The notes below the pieces were generated by a model, which was given only the letters and a program-made list of their open reading frames with translations, was not told the DNA's origin and did not search any database. Source: Solenopsis invicta (taxonomy: Eukaryota > Arthropoda > Insecta > Hymenoptera > Formicidae). From it: a DNA stretch of 64,000 nucleotides. A program made the translations under genes and the position numbers. Location: contig NC_052679.1 in NCBI RefSeq assembly GCF_016802725.1, forward strand, positions 23,493,561 through 23,557,560, written 5' to 3'. Each line of letters starts with the position of its first letter. The stretch's first letter is position 1. Below are positions 36,166 through 49,140 of the stretch, piece by piece.

Positions 36166-36510
36166 AATATTTATTACCATTCGTTTTTTAAATATAAATA
36201 TTTTTTATGCACGAAAGAAAAGAATTATAAAATCTTTATTCAACATGTTATTAAAATATACACTAAATATTTTATATCTATGATTTATAGTAAAAAAATA
36301 AATATTTTAAATATTATAATTTTATAAATATTTATAAGAATATTTTATTCACATTTTATAAATATTTTTATGCGATGTTTATTATAAAACTTTGTGAGCC
36401 GTTTAATTCAACAACAGGGTCATGAAAATATTTATGAAATATTTTAGTAAATATTTATAAAATATTCAAATAGTTATAAATATTTTGTAAATCTTTTATC
36501 AATATTGTTG
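36166..36510. repeat. AT-rich segment with recurrent ATAAATATTT motif
   Basis: The motif ATAAATATTT and its variants (TAAATATTTAT, AATATTTTATAAATA) recur many times in both orientations over about 340 bases. It is a low-complexity or degenerate satellite-like tract. Confidence 0.45.
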
Positions 36511-36539
36511 TGTGTTGTCTCGACTGTAAAACTGTTTTA

Positions 36540-36547
36540 TGACGTCA
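36540..36547. promoter_or_regulatory. Full CRE palindrome TGACGTCA
   Basis: An exact TGACGTCA lies 35 bases outside the left arm of the 36582-37548 element. CREB/ATF-type factors bind this motif, but a single match without context is weak evidence. Confidence 0.15.
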
Positions 36548-36581
36548 GTTTCTTCCTATAATTCAACGATTGCACAGTTGC

Positions 36582-37548
36582 TAAAAAAAAAGAAACAAAG
36601 AGTGATGGCAAAAGGATTTGTTTTTTTAGCCCATTTTTGGATCTCAAATTTCAAACTTTTTTAATGCCAAATGCTATATAATGGAATATGAATCTCAAAG
36701 AAATTTTAAGATGAGTATAAGCGCGATTCCGGAGATATAAAGGATTGAAAGTGATGATTTCTCATAATCCATGAAAGTATCTAAAACTCTTTAAGTATCT
36801 ATGCCAAGGAATAAAATATATATAACAAAGTAAAACATCGTTTCTTATGGATTTTTACGTCGGATTGAAATATGACCTTAGTTTTCGTCTAGTATGAAAA
36901 TTCCCCGAGATAGATGGAGTTGAAGTGACACGTGACACGTGACATCGCCTTTCACGGATCGAGGAGATGCTTTTCTACTGAGAGTCCACTTGCCTCTCGC
37001 AGATTGGAGTGCTTTTTTAATGTGAGTTCCCTTGCCTCTCACTACGCAGGTTTTTTTGTGAATCGTGATAGATACATTATTTCAGAATTAGGTATATGTA
37101 TCCCATGATACTGAACAAATCCAAGAAACCATACAATTGTCATTACATGACTGCAACAACCTGCAGTCCGAGCACCACTTTGACAAGTACAATAGTAGTC
37201 ATGAATACGTCATGTAACGATCTTTCAGGGCTTTTTAAAGCACGCTCTTTTTCCTCCATAAATGAAATAGCGGTGAATAGTAGATAGTTTATTTTCTAAA
37301 CAATGAATCCATACGATAAAATATATTCTCCATATTACATGAACTTCAGCCACGTATTTTTTCTTTTGCAATATACCATGACTGGAAATCATCATTTTTA
37401 CCATCTTGTATCTCCGGAATCGTGCCTATCTTGACATTTTACTGAGATTAATGTTTCATCTAATAGTATTATTTAGCATGAAAAAAAAGTTTGAAATTTG
37501 AGGTCCATAAAATGGGCTAAATTTTCCATCACTCTTTTTCTTCTTTTA
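36582..37548. mobile_element. ~970-bp element with ~190-bp inverted arms
   Basis: 36582-36780 matches the reverse complement of 37360-37548. Shared blocks: AGAGTGATGG, TTTAGCCCATTTT, CTCAAATTTCAAACTTTTTT, CGATTCCGGAGATA.AA and GATGATTTC. The central 570 bp is not paired. It contains a near-duplicate tandem block (TTGCCTCTC at 36992 and 37034) and GTGACACGTGACACGTGAC. No transposase is recognisable. It resembles a non-autonomous DNA transposon with long terminal inverted repeats. Confidence 0.75.
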
Positions 37549-40104
37549 ATATAAGAAATAAAAGTATTTGAATGTAGCATGATCACTAATACCGTCTTCA
37601 AGAGAGCTATCTTGGAATATTATATAATTAATGACGATCGATAGAAATAATTACGATGAATTCAAGAAACGGATAACTTGCTAACTGAAGACGTCAATAA
37701 TAAACGTGAAACGCGCGATATATCTGACGTTTTCATGTTATCAATTAACTTAAGAGATCATATCTTTTTTCTGTCAATTAAAGAAAATATACTCGGCTTT
37801 CATCGTGCTGACCATATCGTCTTTGTGAAAATAATTAAGGTGAAAACCGAACGCAGTGTCTGTATATTGACCCTGCACGTATACGGGCTGTAATCTCGAA
37901 TCTGGCGGAATATATTTGGACCAATGGAATTTCAGATTCCTGCCATTCTTGTCGCTTTGGTTGACATTAAACCGGCGCGTGTCAAATTAATTTGTGATTC
38001 GGGATTTAATTCTCGGAGATCGCGACCAAGAGGGGAGATGCCAGGCACACTAGAATGTTAGTTTTAATCTTGAATTAATTTCAAGCTTGCACGCTGAAGT
38101 GACGCGCTTAGATACGCGTCATATAAAGTGAATCTCTCACGGCAAATGAGACGTATGAACGACTTGAATTTATCGATACCATCGATTGTGTCCGATGTTA
38201 TTTTGCAATCGGAGCTCAAGTACTCGTTACTAAAAAAAAAAAGAAAAAAAGAAAAAAAGCGAATAATCCGATGCAAAAGATTAACTTCAATGTCTAAAAG
38301 GATCAATGGCTTAAACAGATTTAGCAATTATCTCGAAATGCTTCTTTATCAGTCGTCATTGTTGTAATTGCTTTATTCTGCGTTCGATCGATGTAACGGC
38401 TTAACGAAAGAGTCTGATAGATGGAATCGAAGGTATGGACGAATTACCTGAAGGATAGACGAGTGGGTACGGGAAAGAAGAGGAGAAGGATGCGCGCTCT
38501 TGAGAGTTTTCGGGACGAGCGCGAACGAGCGTTTAGGAGGATGGTCCATTATCAGGGCCAATATCCAGGATGCTCGACAACCCTCTTAACGATCTCACCC
38601 AACTGCTATACCCTTTATCTACCTCATTCTCCTCTTTCCTACTTTCCCTTATCACCCCTTCCGCTTGCACTCGTTCCGGATACCCTTTCGCCTCCTCCAG
38701 CGACAATTACGTTCCCTCCTTGCGAGTTTCTCCTTGCGATTCGCAATCGCAAATTGACAAAGAAGAAGACGTCGAGGACGGCGGCGGGCGACGGGCGACG
38801 TCTTCTTCGAGACGTTCCGGTCGCATCGTCATTTCGTCTAATTTGTCCCTTAAACGACCGCGTTTGGATTTACCGAGTTTCCGCGGCCTGACTCCGTCGT
38901 AGTTCCCGAATACACCAGCGTTAATTATAAGCGCGACCCGCTTTAACTCTCGGCAGTCCCGTCCCTCTAACTTCTAACTAACCCTTGCATTGTCTGTCCA
39001 TCCCATTCCGCTCTCTAGGCGGCTACATCTCGCTACCTCGCTCTTTGTCACGTCGCCTTTTTCTCCTTCTTCCGCCGCGCTGTCCCCGACTTGCCGTACT
39101 CGTAATAATATCTTTTTCGGTGTTTGCTCGTTACGTCCGCGTCCTTTATTTTCTTAGAGCGGGTATGAAAGAACGGCGAGAACGTGACCCCGGCATACGC
39201 AAATGCCGCCGTCCGCGGCGATAGTTATGTTGACTCTACTCCGTGAAGATTGTCGGACGCTGAATTTAAAAGAGGGTTTGAATTAGATTTAAATATAACA
39301 GTGCATTAAAGCGTTAAAGCAGTTTAATTCGTAAGCGAGCCTGTATCTCTCGCATCTGAAAATTCACGATGAAAATTCACGATGTTAAAAAAAACTCATA
39401 TCCACATCATTTGCACCAGTGACTGAAATGCAGTATACATCTATATCGTATTACATCGTTACTGTGACGGGATTTAATTATACTTCCTACTACGAGGGAT
39501 AAAAATACGTCTACCTGTTTCATGACGCCGACTTCATAATCCATTACCGGGACGGAACTTAGGGGATACGAGTGTGTCTAATTTCTCGTTAAATAGAATC
39601 GACAATATTTATTCACCGAGCGATCCAATTTAGCGAGATGAGCAAGGTCGAATCTCTTGATACGTGAGAGGGTGAGCGTAAAAAAAGGGTAGTAACGGTC
39701 CAGCCTTCTGCCCGATAATCGATTTCGTGTGTCGCCATTCAGATCCCCTCGGCGGGTATTTGTTATGCCGAACGATCCGAAGGGTCTCGGGGGTTCCTTA
39801 ATAACGGGCGGTAGGCTCTCTTCATTGAATTCGTCTTGATACCTTTATCCTGCAGAATCCGTGTCGGGTGAGGCACATAGAATAAATTCCTTTCCTTTAC
39901 CGGCCGCATATTCCATCCTGTTCGGAGATCAGTCTACCGACAAACATGATCATCGAGGAAATGGCGCTATCCCTCTCTTATGCTGCTCGTCTTTGATCGG
40001 AAATCGATATGGAGAAAATTATGATAACATTTTCTGTGTTAATGTGAATAGGTTGCGATTACGGCGTATTTGAAAAACGGACAATACATATTTTGCAAAA
40101 GGTA
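37549..40104. other. No gene; GC-rich island 38400-39240
   Basis: Unique DNA. The island at 38400-39240 has pyrimidine-rich and CpG-rich runs and several long but unrecognisable overlapping open frames (one of 156 codons lacks an ATG). Duplicated GAAAATTCACGATG occurs at 39360. Nothing is identified. Confidence 0.35.
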
Positions 40105-40106
40105 GT

Positions 40107-40799
40107 GTTATTTAAGGATGTATGTGCTATGTTTCGAAATATTATCAAAAATATATAAATTTTATTGATTGTTTTATTATCACGTTTGTGTAAAAATATT
40201 TAAAATTTTAGCATAATTTTTTTATTGATTTAAAAGTTATTTAATTTTTTGTTTGCTTTTGAGTTATGTAAAATTACGTTTTCGTAATATTTATTTGCGA
40301 ATTTTATAAAGAAGTAGAACTATGAATAAAATCAAATTTTTTATATATGCTATAGTAAAACTTTAATAAATATTAGTGCAAAAGTTTATTTGAATTTTCT
40401 TTTTGTTTAAAAATTATTTACCTAAAATTGCAGCATAAAATTGCAGCAAATATGTTACAATTTTTTTGTTTTCTTCTTTGCAACTGGTTTCAGGATTAAA
40501 GTCGCGACCAAAATTTTTTGTCGTTAATTAACAAAAAAGAAAAAATCTAAGAAACTCTACAGTTTTTAAATTTCATGTATATACGAACTAACTATTAATT
40601 TTACATTAACGAATTAATAATATAGATATAAGTTATTTGGATAAATATTCGGATAAGTAAAAAATAAATAGTTTAAAATAAAAATTTTGCTATTTGTTGA
40701 TTATGAAAAGAAAAAGAATAAATATGTAAGAAACTTTTTGTTTTTAAATTTTTATAACTTTTAGCTGGTATTGTAGAGTCTAAAACATCCTTAAATAAT
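40107..40799. mobile_element. Possible AT-rich element with 15-bp ends
   Basis: TTATTTAAGGATGT at 40107 is mirrored by ACATCCTTAAATAA at 40785. The 690 bases between are very AT-rich and differ in texture from the flanks. The arms are short, so this is only a possible DNA element. Confidence 0.3.
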
Positions 40800-41816
40800 T
40801 TTGCGACAAATTATAATGTCTTACCTTATCATCGAGAAATAAAAAGTTTTGAAATAACAGCGTTTTTCCATTGGATTGATGCTTTATTCTGAATACAACG
40901 TTGTATTGCAAATCTTTTGTTACGGCGCGGCGGTTGGCGTGCGATTGTAAAATCAGATTTACGATAGTAACTGCGTTTCAGCAAGATACAAGAAAACAAT
41001 TTTGCTATTACGGATAATTTTCTCATAGCGGAGTTTCGAAACTCATGATGGAGATGCGTTATCGTTTTGCGTTGCAGTAGATAACCAACGTAACAATGGG
41101 GACTGTGCAACGGCTTGTAAAACGACTGAAAAAAAAAAGAGTACATTCGTCATCTATGGTTTGCCGAGTCATCGACATTTTTGGACGGGCGGCGATGGGA
41201 TGAAATCGAAAAGTCAAAGCAAACGCCGCAAACGCGCACAAAAAACGAAAAGCCGATAGATTTCCGCGATTGCAGTTTTGACGCGCTTATCCAGTTGAAT
41301 ATTATGAAAGTCTGCTATAACGAAAAAGCTGCCTTTTCACGAGCTTGACACATCGTATACAGTTCAACTTCATTTATGCCGTATGAATTGTAAAAGCAGG
41401 TAGATCACACGTATGTTCCGAAATGTTTAAAAAAAACTTGAATTAATAAAGATAAATCGATGAAAAATTCGTACACATGAGCTCTTTTTAATCTATCATT
41501 TTCTCTTTTAAATTTTGACTTGCGTCAAATGCACATAAACGTATCGTAAAATGTCTCTCATTAAAAATTTTTTTTTTATATGTAACATACGATATACAGA
41601 AGTAAGTAGCAAGTAATATATAAACAAATAAATTCTTTTTAATGATTCATTAAAATTGTATACATTGTCGAAAAAAGTTTACAATATAGATGTTGCTTTA
41701 TTTGTGTGATCATCAGCAATAGATATATAATAGATAATATATTAGATAGTTATTTACTAAATAAAAATTTTGGACGGATTCGATGTAATAAAGTTCCTTA
41801 TGTTTGTAATTTAGCC
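40800..41816. other. No gene seen
   Basis: Balanced at 40860-41350, AT-rich afterwards. No recognisable feature. Confidence 0.35.
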
Positions 41817-42350
41817 AGAGCAACTCCGATATTTACGCCGCAGAAATCAGAAATAATAAAAGGGGTGAGAAAGTGATTTGCTCGCAACCAATCTGTTATA
41901 TGCTTTTATATTATGTTATGCTACGTACAGTATTGTGTTGAGATTTCAATTTTCCACTGTTAATATTAACGAAACCATAGTGAGTTGAATCAATTTGTCT
42001 ACGTGTGACTAACTCAATATATAATATTACAACCTACATAAAATGATTACTATCTTTATATGGAGTGTAAAAGGTTTCATGGTTATTTTGTGATACGTAA
42101 GTGTAGATAGTAATGGATGGAGTATACCGAAATACAAGTGCTTAGCTCTTTGTTCAGTTTGATTGTCTCCTTCATGAGTGGCCATATATTCCATTCTTTT
42201 TGAAATACGACGAAAAAGGGTTTTAAACGTTTTTTCTTTTTTTTAATAGAAAATAAATATTTTAATTTTTTTTTTACTTTTTTTACAGTAATAGGTAGTA
42301 TAATTTCTAATGATGCAGTTTATTTGTCTCAAACATAGTAATTAATGTCT
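41817..42350 (+). repeat. Dispersed repeat family, copy 2
   Basis: Diverged direct copy of 5757-6290; see that entry for the shared blocks. This copy lacks the poly-A and CT expansions. Confidence 0.7.
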
Positions 42351-43056
42351 AATAAATTTAGTTTTCGATCGGCGCGACATATGCTGGTGTTACTCTACGG
42401 CGAGAAAATCCTGCTCGCATCTCCTCGGTCGTATTTTCATCATTTGCTTTTAGTTGAGCGATAAATCGCGGGCGTGTATCGAAACTCCGTGACCAAAGCC
42501 GATGCGGGCAGTCTCAAGTATATATTGGGCAGGCTCTCCTTTTGCAACGCGTGAGCGATCGTCGAATCGTCAAATCGGCGAGCTGATCCGCGACAGTGGA
42601 CCGTGATACACGAAGCGGAAAACGGCGGGGCATTATTATTCGCGCTTGTTCCTCGAAGCGTTACGTCAATCCCGATTTAGTCGTCCCGTACAAGCCGTAC
42701 AAGAGCGCATACCGTACTCGTGCGGACGTACAACACACACGCGCACGCATACACACGTGCTCTCGCGGGATACGCGCGTCTCTGCGCACGAGTACGAATC
42801 GTTGTACAAGCACACGGGCACGCGTGTACACATTAAAGGGCGGATATATCGGTTTTCCAGTCACGACTAATTTACCGCGCCATCGGGCGATTTATATTTC
42901 GGTGGAATCTATTGCATCGACAAAAAACCAATAACCCGGGACATTCAGTTATTCCGACTGATGTATTATTATCGGCGAATAATCGGCGGACAGTCCGGCC
43001 ACGGTTCACTGCACCCGGTGATATTTGCGATTTCCATCAGCGCCAAGGTCTTTCTT

Positions 43057-43091
<35 letters not shown>

Positions 43092-43646
43092 GCCCTGCAC
43101 GTCGCTCTTTTACGGCCGTGCCATCCCTTTTTTCCACCGTCGTCGTCATTTTCGTACTCCTCTCTGCGACGGTCGCGCAAAATTCCTTACAGCAGCAACC
43201 CCCTACGAGCCTGACAGTAGACAAAGTTAAGCGACATACTTTCCGGGAATTCGCATAACCGGGATTCATGATAGTGCACTTTTGTTGTTGTGCCTTCAGA
43301 CGTACAAGATGTTTCCCTTTATCCCCCTCCCTTCTCTTAGCTTAGCTTCTATATTTAACTTTAGAAAGTCGATTTAATGAAATTGCAGCATATGTATTGC
43401 CATCATTTTTGGTAACACGTACAATACAGCTTCTTTTTATAAATAATAAAACAGTTTATGAGAATAATTTTTACACGGGGATAAGAAAGAGATAGACACA
43501 AGAGAGAGTATTGACTAAAATTTTCCGCCCTGTTATTCAGAAAATTGGATATAAGAAAAAGTGGGAACAAAGGAAAAAAAAACGGGAGAAAAAGAAAAAA
43601 AGGAAGAAAAATTCTACAAATATTGCATGTTTCAAACGGTCTACTC
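42351..43646. other. No gene; GC-rich island 42400-43260
   Basis: CpG-rich island with a TC microsatellite. Overlapping open frames on both strands are unrecognisable. One (43025-43258) ends with a signal-peptide-like hydrophobic run but lacks an ATG. 43540-43620 is an A/G-rich tract. Confidence 0.35.
43050..43092. repeat. Imperfect (TC)n microsatellite
   Basis: TC-rich run with T interruptions, within the CpG-rich island. Confidence 0.85.
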
Positions 43647-43970
43647 AAATTTTTGTGTTAATTTAACACATGATGAATACGTTCAACACGCAAAAAAATG
43701 TAACTTGTGACACAATTTGAAAATAGAAGGTGAAAACACATTTCTCCAGTAAAATTAATATTTATAATATGTTGATACGTACATTTTATTTATTTAAAAT
43801 TCTTGACATTTATATATATTTTCACGTTATTTATTAATCCATAAATTGTGTTATTTCAACACTAAGAAACGTTAGATACCAATTTACACAGAAAGTAACT
43901 AAATGACATAATTACATTATGTTAAATTAACAATTGATGGAGTGTGTTAAAAATTCAACACAAAAATTTT
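43647..43970. mobile_element. MITE with TIR AAATTTTTGTGTT
   Basis: AAATTTTTGTGTTAATTTAA followed by CACA on the left is mirrored on the right (TGTGTTAAAAATTCAACACA then AAAATTT). The 324-bp AT-rich interior repeats the theme TGTGTTATTTCAACAC. No coding capacity. Confidence 0.65.
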
Positions 43971-44213
43971 AGCAAGAACCGGTTTAAATACAAAATATTT
44001 TCTAATATGCAGAATTCCAACTTTTATCGTGTACCATTGCTGCGTGCGATGAAAAAAAAAAGTAATATTTCTTCGTAAGCTCGTTCTATTAATTGTTTGC
44101 ATGCCATATCGATCAAATGAAATATGTCAAATATGCTCCTTTATTATCACGCCCTTCGATTTCAGTCGTACGTACGTGCCATTTGCTGCAGAGAGGATTA
44201 ATATACGCGTGTT

Positions 44214-44537
44214 CTAATACAATCTGATTGCATCTCCATTATTGGTTAGGATTCTCCAGCTAGCTCGAATTTCCGAATAGCATGAACCCGCAAACGCCGC
44301 GACTGAAGATGTGACACTGCTCGATATCGATGTCTTCGTACAGGAAGGTATGCCGGAGGTTAAATTCCGTAGCCGCTGCGGTACGACTTCGCGGTGACGG
44401 AGAAGACTGGATAATCCGTCTTGAGAACCTTCAAGTCCAATCGAAAGATACGCGGAAGATGACGCGTTTATTCCGCGCCCGCGCATGTGGTGGATGTGAC
44501 TTTTAGCTCCGGCGGCGTGATGGAGCTTTAATGTCAT
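44214..44537 (-). CDS. 107-codon ATG open frame, function unknown (doubtful)
   Basis: A single frame runs on the minus strand from ATG at 44535-44537 to TAG at 44214. The peptide starts MTLKLHHAAGAK and is Ser-rich in its second half (SISSSVTSSVAAF). It has no signal peptide, membrane segment or known motif. The pyrimidine-rich TTTTGCTGGCTTCCTCCGAG upstream gives a weak acceptor-like tract. The amino-acid mix is less biased than that of most chance frames here, but no gene context supports it. Confidence 0.18.
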   Translation of the reverse strand: MTLKLHHAAGAKSHIHHMRGRGINASSSAYLSIGLEGSQDGLSSLLRHREVVPQRLRNLTSGIPSCTKTSISSSVTSSVAAFAGSCYSEIRASWRILTNNGDAIRLY

Positions 44538-45484
44538 ATAGGATCTCGGAGGAAGCCAGCAAAACTGACACGGCTCCTCTCACTTTTTGTGCCGCGGAAC
44601 GAGTTCGACGTACCCGCCACGCTAATGAAATTTGACAGTACCCAGGCTACAGTATCGCTCAGACAAAATGGCACGACGGGCGCATAGGCCCGGTAAAATT
44701 AAATCCCATTGTCTCAATTTTTTTCTTGTCGCGGCAATGTCTCCTCGCATGACAGGTAATCATTGAAGATTAATGCAGACTGTACAAGTTGGATGAAGAG
44801 CACGTAGCGTTTTACGTGAATTAAATATGTGATTAACAATGGGTACCACTTCACGATCGCAGCGCTAGTGAAAACGGATGTGCGAGATAGTGCTGGATAA
44901 AAATTGCATGCTCGTTTTGCATCCGGAAAATGAATAACAACGAAACTATTAAAAGGAAAAAAAGGGGAAGGGGTGCAAAGGGGGAGGGGCGCTCTCCCAG
45001 TACTCCTCGATTGTCGTCCCGCGAGAGCAAAACCTACGGGCTGCACATCGACAGTGATGTAGGCCACTGTGGATGATGGGTTTTCACTGTGAACGAGTAT
45101 CGATGTGTACCTTCTTCGACAGATTTTTACGGTTGATTGCCGCCGAAAGTGAACTTCGATTGCAATTCTTGTCAGTTGGCTACCGCGGGCGCCACGCCGC
45201 CCGTAAAAATCTCACTTTTTCATGGCGAGGCGCGCAGGACCCGATACCGACGGCGTATGCAAGAGGCGAGGGTGGCTGCCGATTATGAGAGTGCGGAAAG
45301 ATAGATCTTGACGCGAAATATCGGAAACCCGTTATCAGTGACGTTGACTTAACCCAATTCACCGGAGGGTGTTAACTGTCTTCCCTTCGTGGATTGCGTG
45401 TGCGCCCGCGCGCCCGCGCGAGGTCGAATCGGATTTACACGGTGGCGAAGCGGAGGTCAGCTAATGCAGCGTCGACCCGACCTG

Positions 45485-45485
45485 A

Positions 45486-45522
<37 letters not shown>
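45485..45522. repeat. (CT)n microsatellite
   Basis: About 18 CT units with one TT interruption. Confidence 0.9.
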
Positions 45523-45849
45523 GTTAGAAGAGATCGTAACGTAATTTCCGGGAGTAAGGCTGCAGTAATTGTTCCCCGATCATTCGATAGGAAATCCGTG
45601 AGGGATGGCGAGCTCGCGAGATAAAGGTTGTATCATGTACCGCGGGTTAACGTTGTTTACAGCACTTGGCATCTCGTTAGTATTTCTCCCTCCGTATAAA
45701 GGTAGCGATTTTTTTTTATCATGCTCGATTACCATTTCATGATTTAATCCAACTTTTAATAATGAATAACAAAGTTTTAATAATATAGTTCTACAAAATA
45801 TGACTTTTTTTTTAACATTAGAAACTTGTAATTTTCTACAGTTATTTGG

Positions 45850-46900
45850 ATGTTGAATCCGGCTTTCAAATTTCAATTTTGAGAAATTTACGATCGAAAT
45901 TGCAAAAAAAAAAACTATTTTCAGGTGCTTATCTTATAACTACGATATGGAATGTGCCGGAGAGAAATTTTATTGCAATATTAAGAATGTTGTCAGAATT
46001 TTTAGCCTTCAAAAAATTCTTATGTGATTATGATTAATAAGATATTTTATTAATAAATATGGGATATATATTATACGTGAAAAATTCTTATTTGATTTTT
46101 TTTTACAAAATTTAAACATGATTTAATTTTCTATATTATTCTATATTAATTCTACCGATTTAAAATTATTAATTTTGACATTGGATTTGTATTTAATACC
46201 ACGAAAGACTATTATATACAAATACATAAATTTATATATATGATATATAAATTTTTACAAAAATTGTATATTTTTTAAGTTTTGTCTGCCATTTTGAATT
46301 TATATTGAATTTGTCAATTTTAATATCGGATTTGTGCGACCAAGAAAAGTTAAAATAAAATATATAATTTTTAAAGCTATTTGATTAAATCGTCTAATTC
46401 TAATTTAATAAATTTTTCGCAATAAATTCTATGAATATTTTATTAATCCGTGTAAACTGTGGATCATTTACGGCAATATCACTTTTTTCCTAATAAATCA
46501 TGGCAAAATCAGAAATTTTTTTTATTGTGTCATACGTCTATTTTGTATTTCAAATGTTTTTACAGTATTATATTGTTCTATTATTTCTTTTAATATAGCA
46601 AAATACAGAGCAATGCTACAGCTATTTGAAATTTTGACTGTTCCTTGCAAGACCCACGGTTCACAACGAGAGTTATTAATCTACATAGCAAACACAAAAA
46701 GTTGAAAATGCCAACAACATATTTAACTTTGATTGCAATAAAATTTCTTCAGCACGTCACTTCAGCACATATCGTAATTATATAACAAAATACATGAAAA
46801 TAATTTTTGCAATTTTTACTACAAATTTTTTCAAATTATACTTTGATAGAGCAATTTGGAAATTGAATTTAACGTCCAAAAAACTAAAGAAAATATCTAA
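45850..46900 (+). repeat. Dispersed repeat with a conserved short frame, copy 2
   Basis: Partner of 24080-24660. The first block (45850-46130) keeps the same short open frame after an acceptor-like TTTTCTACAG, ending LAFKKFLCDYD and stop. The second block resumes at about 46690 (CATATTTAACTTTGATTGCA, AGCACGTCAC). About 560 bases between the blocks (46130-46690) are missing from copy 1. Confidence 0.5.
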
Positions 46901-48389
46901 TTCCGTTCTGGTATTTTTTCTATTGAATTAGGTATAATCAATACCAAACTATTCTAAGCTTCTATAAAAAATAATGTCTTTTTTCTTTGAATCATAAAAC
47001 TTTGTTTTTACTTTATATTCTTTTCCGTGATTTTAATACCAATTTAATCCGATATTTTGTAATACTCAGAGTATTTCTTCTTAATACTTTAAGTAATTAG
47101 ATTTCGCGTGAGCAAAGCGAAACTTGGGCGATCTCCATGATTAGAATTTTTACTACGCGGGTGGACTTCGAATAAAAGTTGAGTTCATCTCGTAGAGCTC
47201 ACAATGTGATTAGGCAAATCCACGAAAAAAGGGCGTTGCAATCTGGCAAAATTGCGCGCAAAAGCAGGCATCTGCCCTTTGTCGCTACCCCACCGGAAAT
47301 AGTCGGTGTGTTTTTTCTTCTTCCACAAAGACGTTTATCAAGTGGAGCGACGGTAATATAACGAAGAGCGGAATCGCGTGCGTTCGAAGGTGACGCTTTA
47401 AGGATCATAGGAGAGATTCGGCGGAGAGCAGTAAAGGAAGAATCGATAGAGCGTTCTACTTTGGCATTTCTCTTCGAATTGGCCGGTGTGCAGCGCCGGG
47501 ATGAAATTATTTCGTTGGTGCTGAGTCGAGAGTTCAGAGCACATCGACCATGACCACGCATTTCCGTCGGATGCTTCCTAGTTGGCGGGAAAGTCTCTCG
47601 AAAAATTATCGTTTTCCCGCTGATCCAATATCAAGGCGAGATAACTCTTTTTCCTTGATCGAGAATACCGGAGGCTTAACGGAGGAAAGCGGGGCATTCC
47701 GGCGATTCCACCGAATGTTGCAATTACGTACCGTCGGACGTAATAGCGTTTAGTTATTTCACTAGTCACCGATGCAAGTGCAATGATTCTCGCAACGATG
47801 CTTTTGCCGATCATTCGGAATGCTCGATATAACGCTCCGCGGATCGTTTAAGATAATTTGATTCCAGTTCAAGTTGCGGCGTATTAATATGACACATGGC
47901 GGAACGCAATATTAAAATAATAATTCCGATTTTGCTTCTGATTTTTCGTCCGTGAAATAACGCGCGATGTCAACCAAACTTATTATGCATTTTCATTCGC
48001 TAAGCTTTGCATTTCACAATTACTGTTGTCACCGTGTTGATTCTTTGCTTTCCACACGATGGACATTTAATATGCATACCTACCTGGGTATATTTTCACG
48101 ATATAAAATTTCCTTTGACGAAATTTCTATGCAAAACAGAATAAATTATTTACACGCTCTGCATATAGTACAAATCAAAATGTAATGTGAAAGCTCAAAT
48201 ATATTGGATTATAAATTAACAATTTATTGGATTACATTAATTATGAACAATTTTAACAAATTCGAAAATTTGAACTTGTGCGTAAAGTTCAATTTAGAAA
48301 AAGTAATTTTGTTGTATAAGCGATTTGTTTTTTAATACGAATTTTTTCAATTTCGGGCATATCATTGTAAAATATATTAGACGTTACAC
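46901..48389. other. No gene identified
   Basis: AT-rich to 47100, then a GC-balanced patch at 47150-47830 with overlapping open frames on both strands (one of 120 codons with ATG on the minus strand, 47199-47561) that I do not recognise, then AT-rich again. Confidence 0.3.
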
Positions 48390-48790
48390 AATTTTGAGGT
48401 TTTTGGATTTAAAAATGCATTTATTTAAAAAAATGTGATACATTATATATTTTAATCAAAATACTTTCTCTCATTTGCTACAACTTTTTCTACCTTTCTA
48501 GCACATGGATAACACAGTAAAAAAAAATTTATTTTTTGAAGCAATCCATTCATCGATTCATTTTTTGATTGATCCACTTCCTCCAGCTTTTTTTAATGGA
48601 TGCTCGAGATTTTTTAATGAAGTCCTCCAATATTTCCATGAATGGAGCAGAATCGGGATAAGTTAATTGATGGTTTGATGGAGCGTCAACGTCTGTTTTC
48701 TTTTGATTAAAGAAAAAAAGTAATAAATTGTCGAAAATGTTTTTCACTATTTATTTGTACGCGTTATAAACAATAAATATTTTGTAACAA
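48390..48790 (-). pseudogene. Mariner-type transposase relic (C-terminal third)
   Basis: On the minus strand, fragments of a mariner transposase follow in order. IVKN and IFDNL follow a degraded NAR-like block. Then HQLTYPDSAP corresponds to the HPPYSPDLAPSDY region that carries the third catalytic Asp in this family, and here that last Asp is lost. Then EDFIKK, and finally EWIASKNKFF...VEKVVANERKYFD and a stop at 48452. Mariner proteins typically end in such a block. Frameshifts and an in-frame stop show it is dead. The 3' sequence after the stop (TAAATAAATGCATTTTTAAA) also resembles mariner 3' UTRs. The N-terminal DNA-binding part and the TIRs were not found. Confidence 0.7.
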
Positions 48791-49021
48791 TAATTTCCAG
48801 TTGTCAAGTTGTGCAGAAATGCCAAAGCTTTGACATTTAACAGATGTTACAAAAGAAAATTACTGTTCATTACTAACGCCATGTGAATGTTAACCCTCAG
48901 AACTAAGTGTAATATCTAATATATGCAAATATGATATCACCCATGTAAAGAAATGTGTATAAAGAATTCAGGCATGTAAAATTTTCCTAGGAAACTGTAG
49001 AGTGTATACGTTCATGCTATG

Positions 49022-49140
49022 TCGGATTCATATCGAGTAGGCGCAAGCAGTGCCATTGAATCTGATGTTCCCTTTCAATAGAACTCGCGTTCGTATCGTA
49101 TTGGCGTGCAGTTCCATTGAATTTGATGTTTCTAATTCGC
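49022..49140 (+). repeat. Two-copy tandem duplication (~65 bp)
   Basis: TATCGAGTAGGCG..CAGTGCCATTGAATCTGATGTT is followed by TATCGTATTGGCG..CAGTTCCATTGAATTTGATGTT. Diverged by several substitutions. Confidence 0.6.

Larger units (their letters stand above)
43971..45849. other. No confident gene; GC-balanced region
   Basis: Apart from the minus-strand frame at 44214-44537 and a CT microsatellite, this region has only chance-like overlapping frames. 45380-45440 is extremely CpG-rich (CGCGCCCGCGCG). It could be regulatory. Confidence 0.3.

Noticed and set aside
38421..38891. 156-codon plus-strand frame
   Set aside because: It does not start with ATG, its composition follows pyrimidine-rich low complexity, and no motif is visible.
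43025..43258. Signal-peptide-like sequence followed by a possible donor
   Set aside because: No ATG exists in the frame. The hydrophobic run comes partly from the TC repeat, and the GTTAAG donor is weak.
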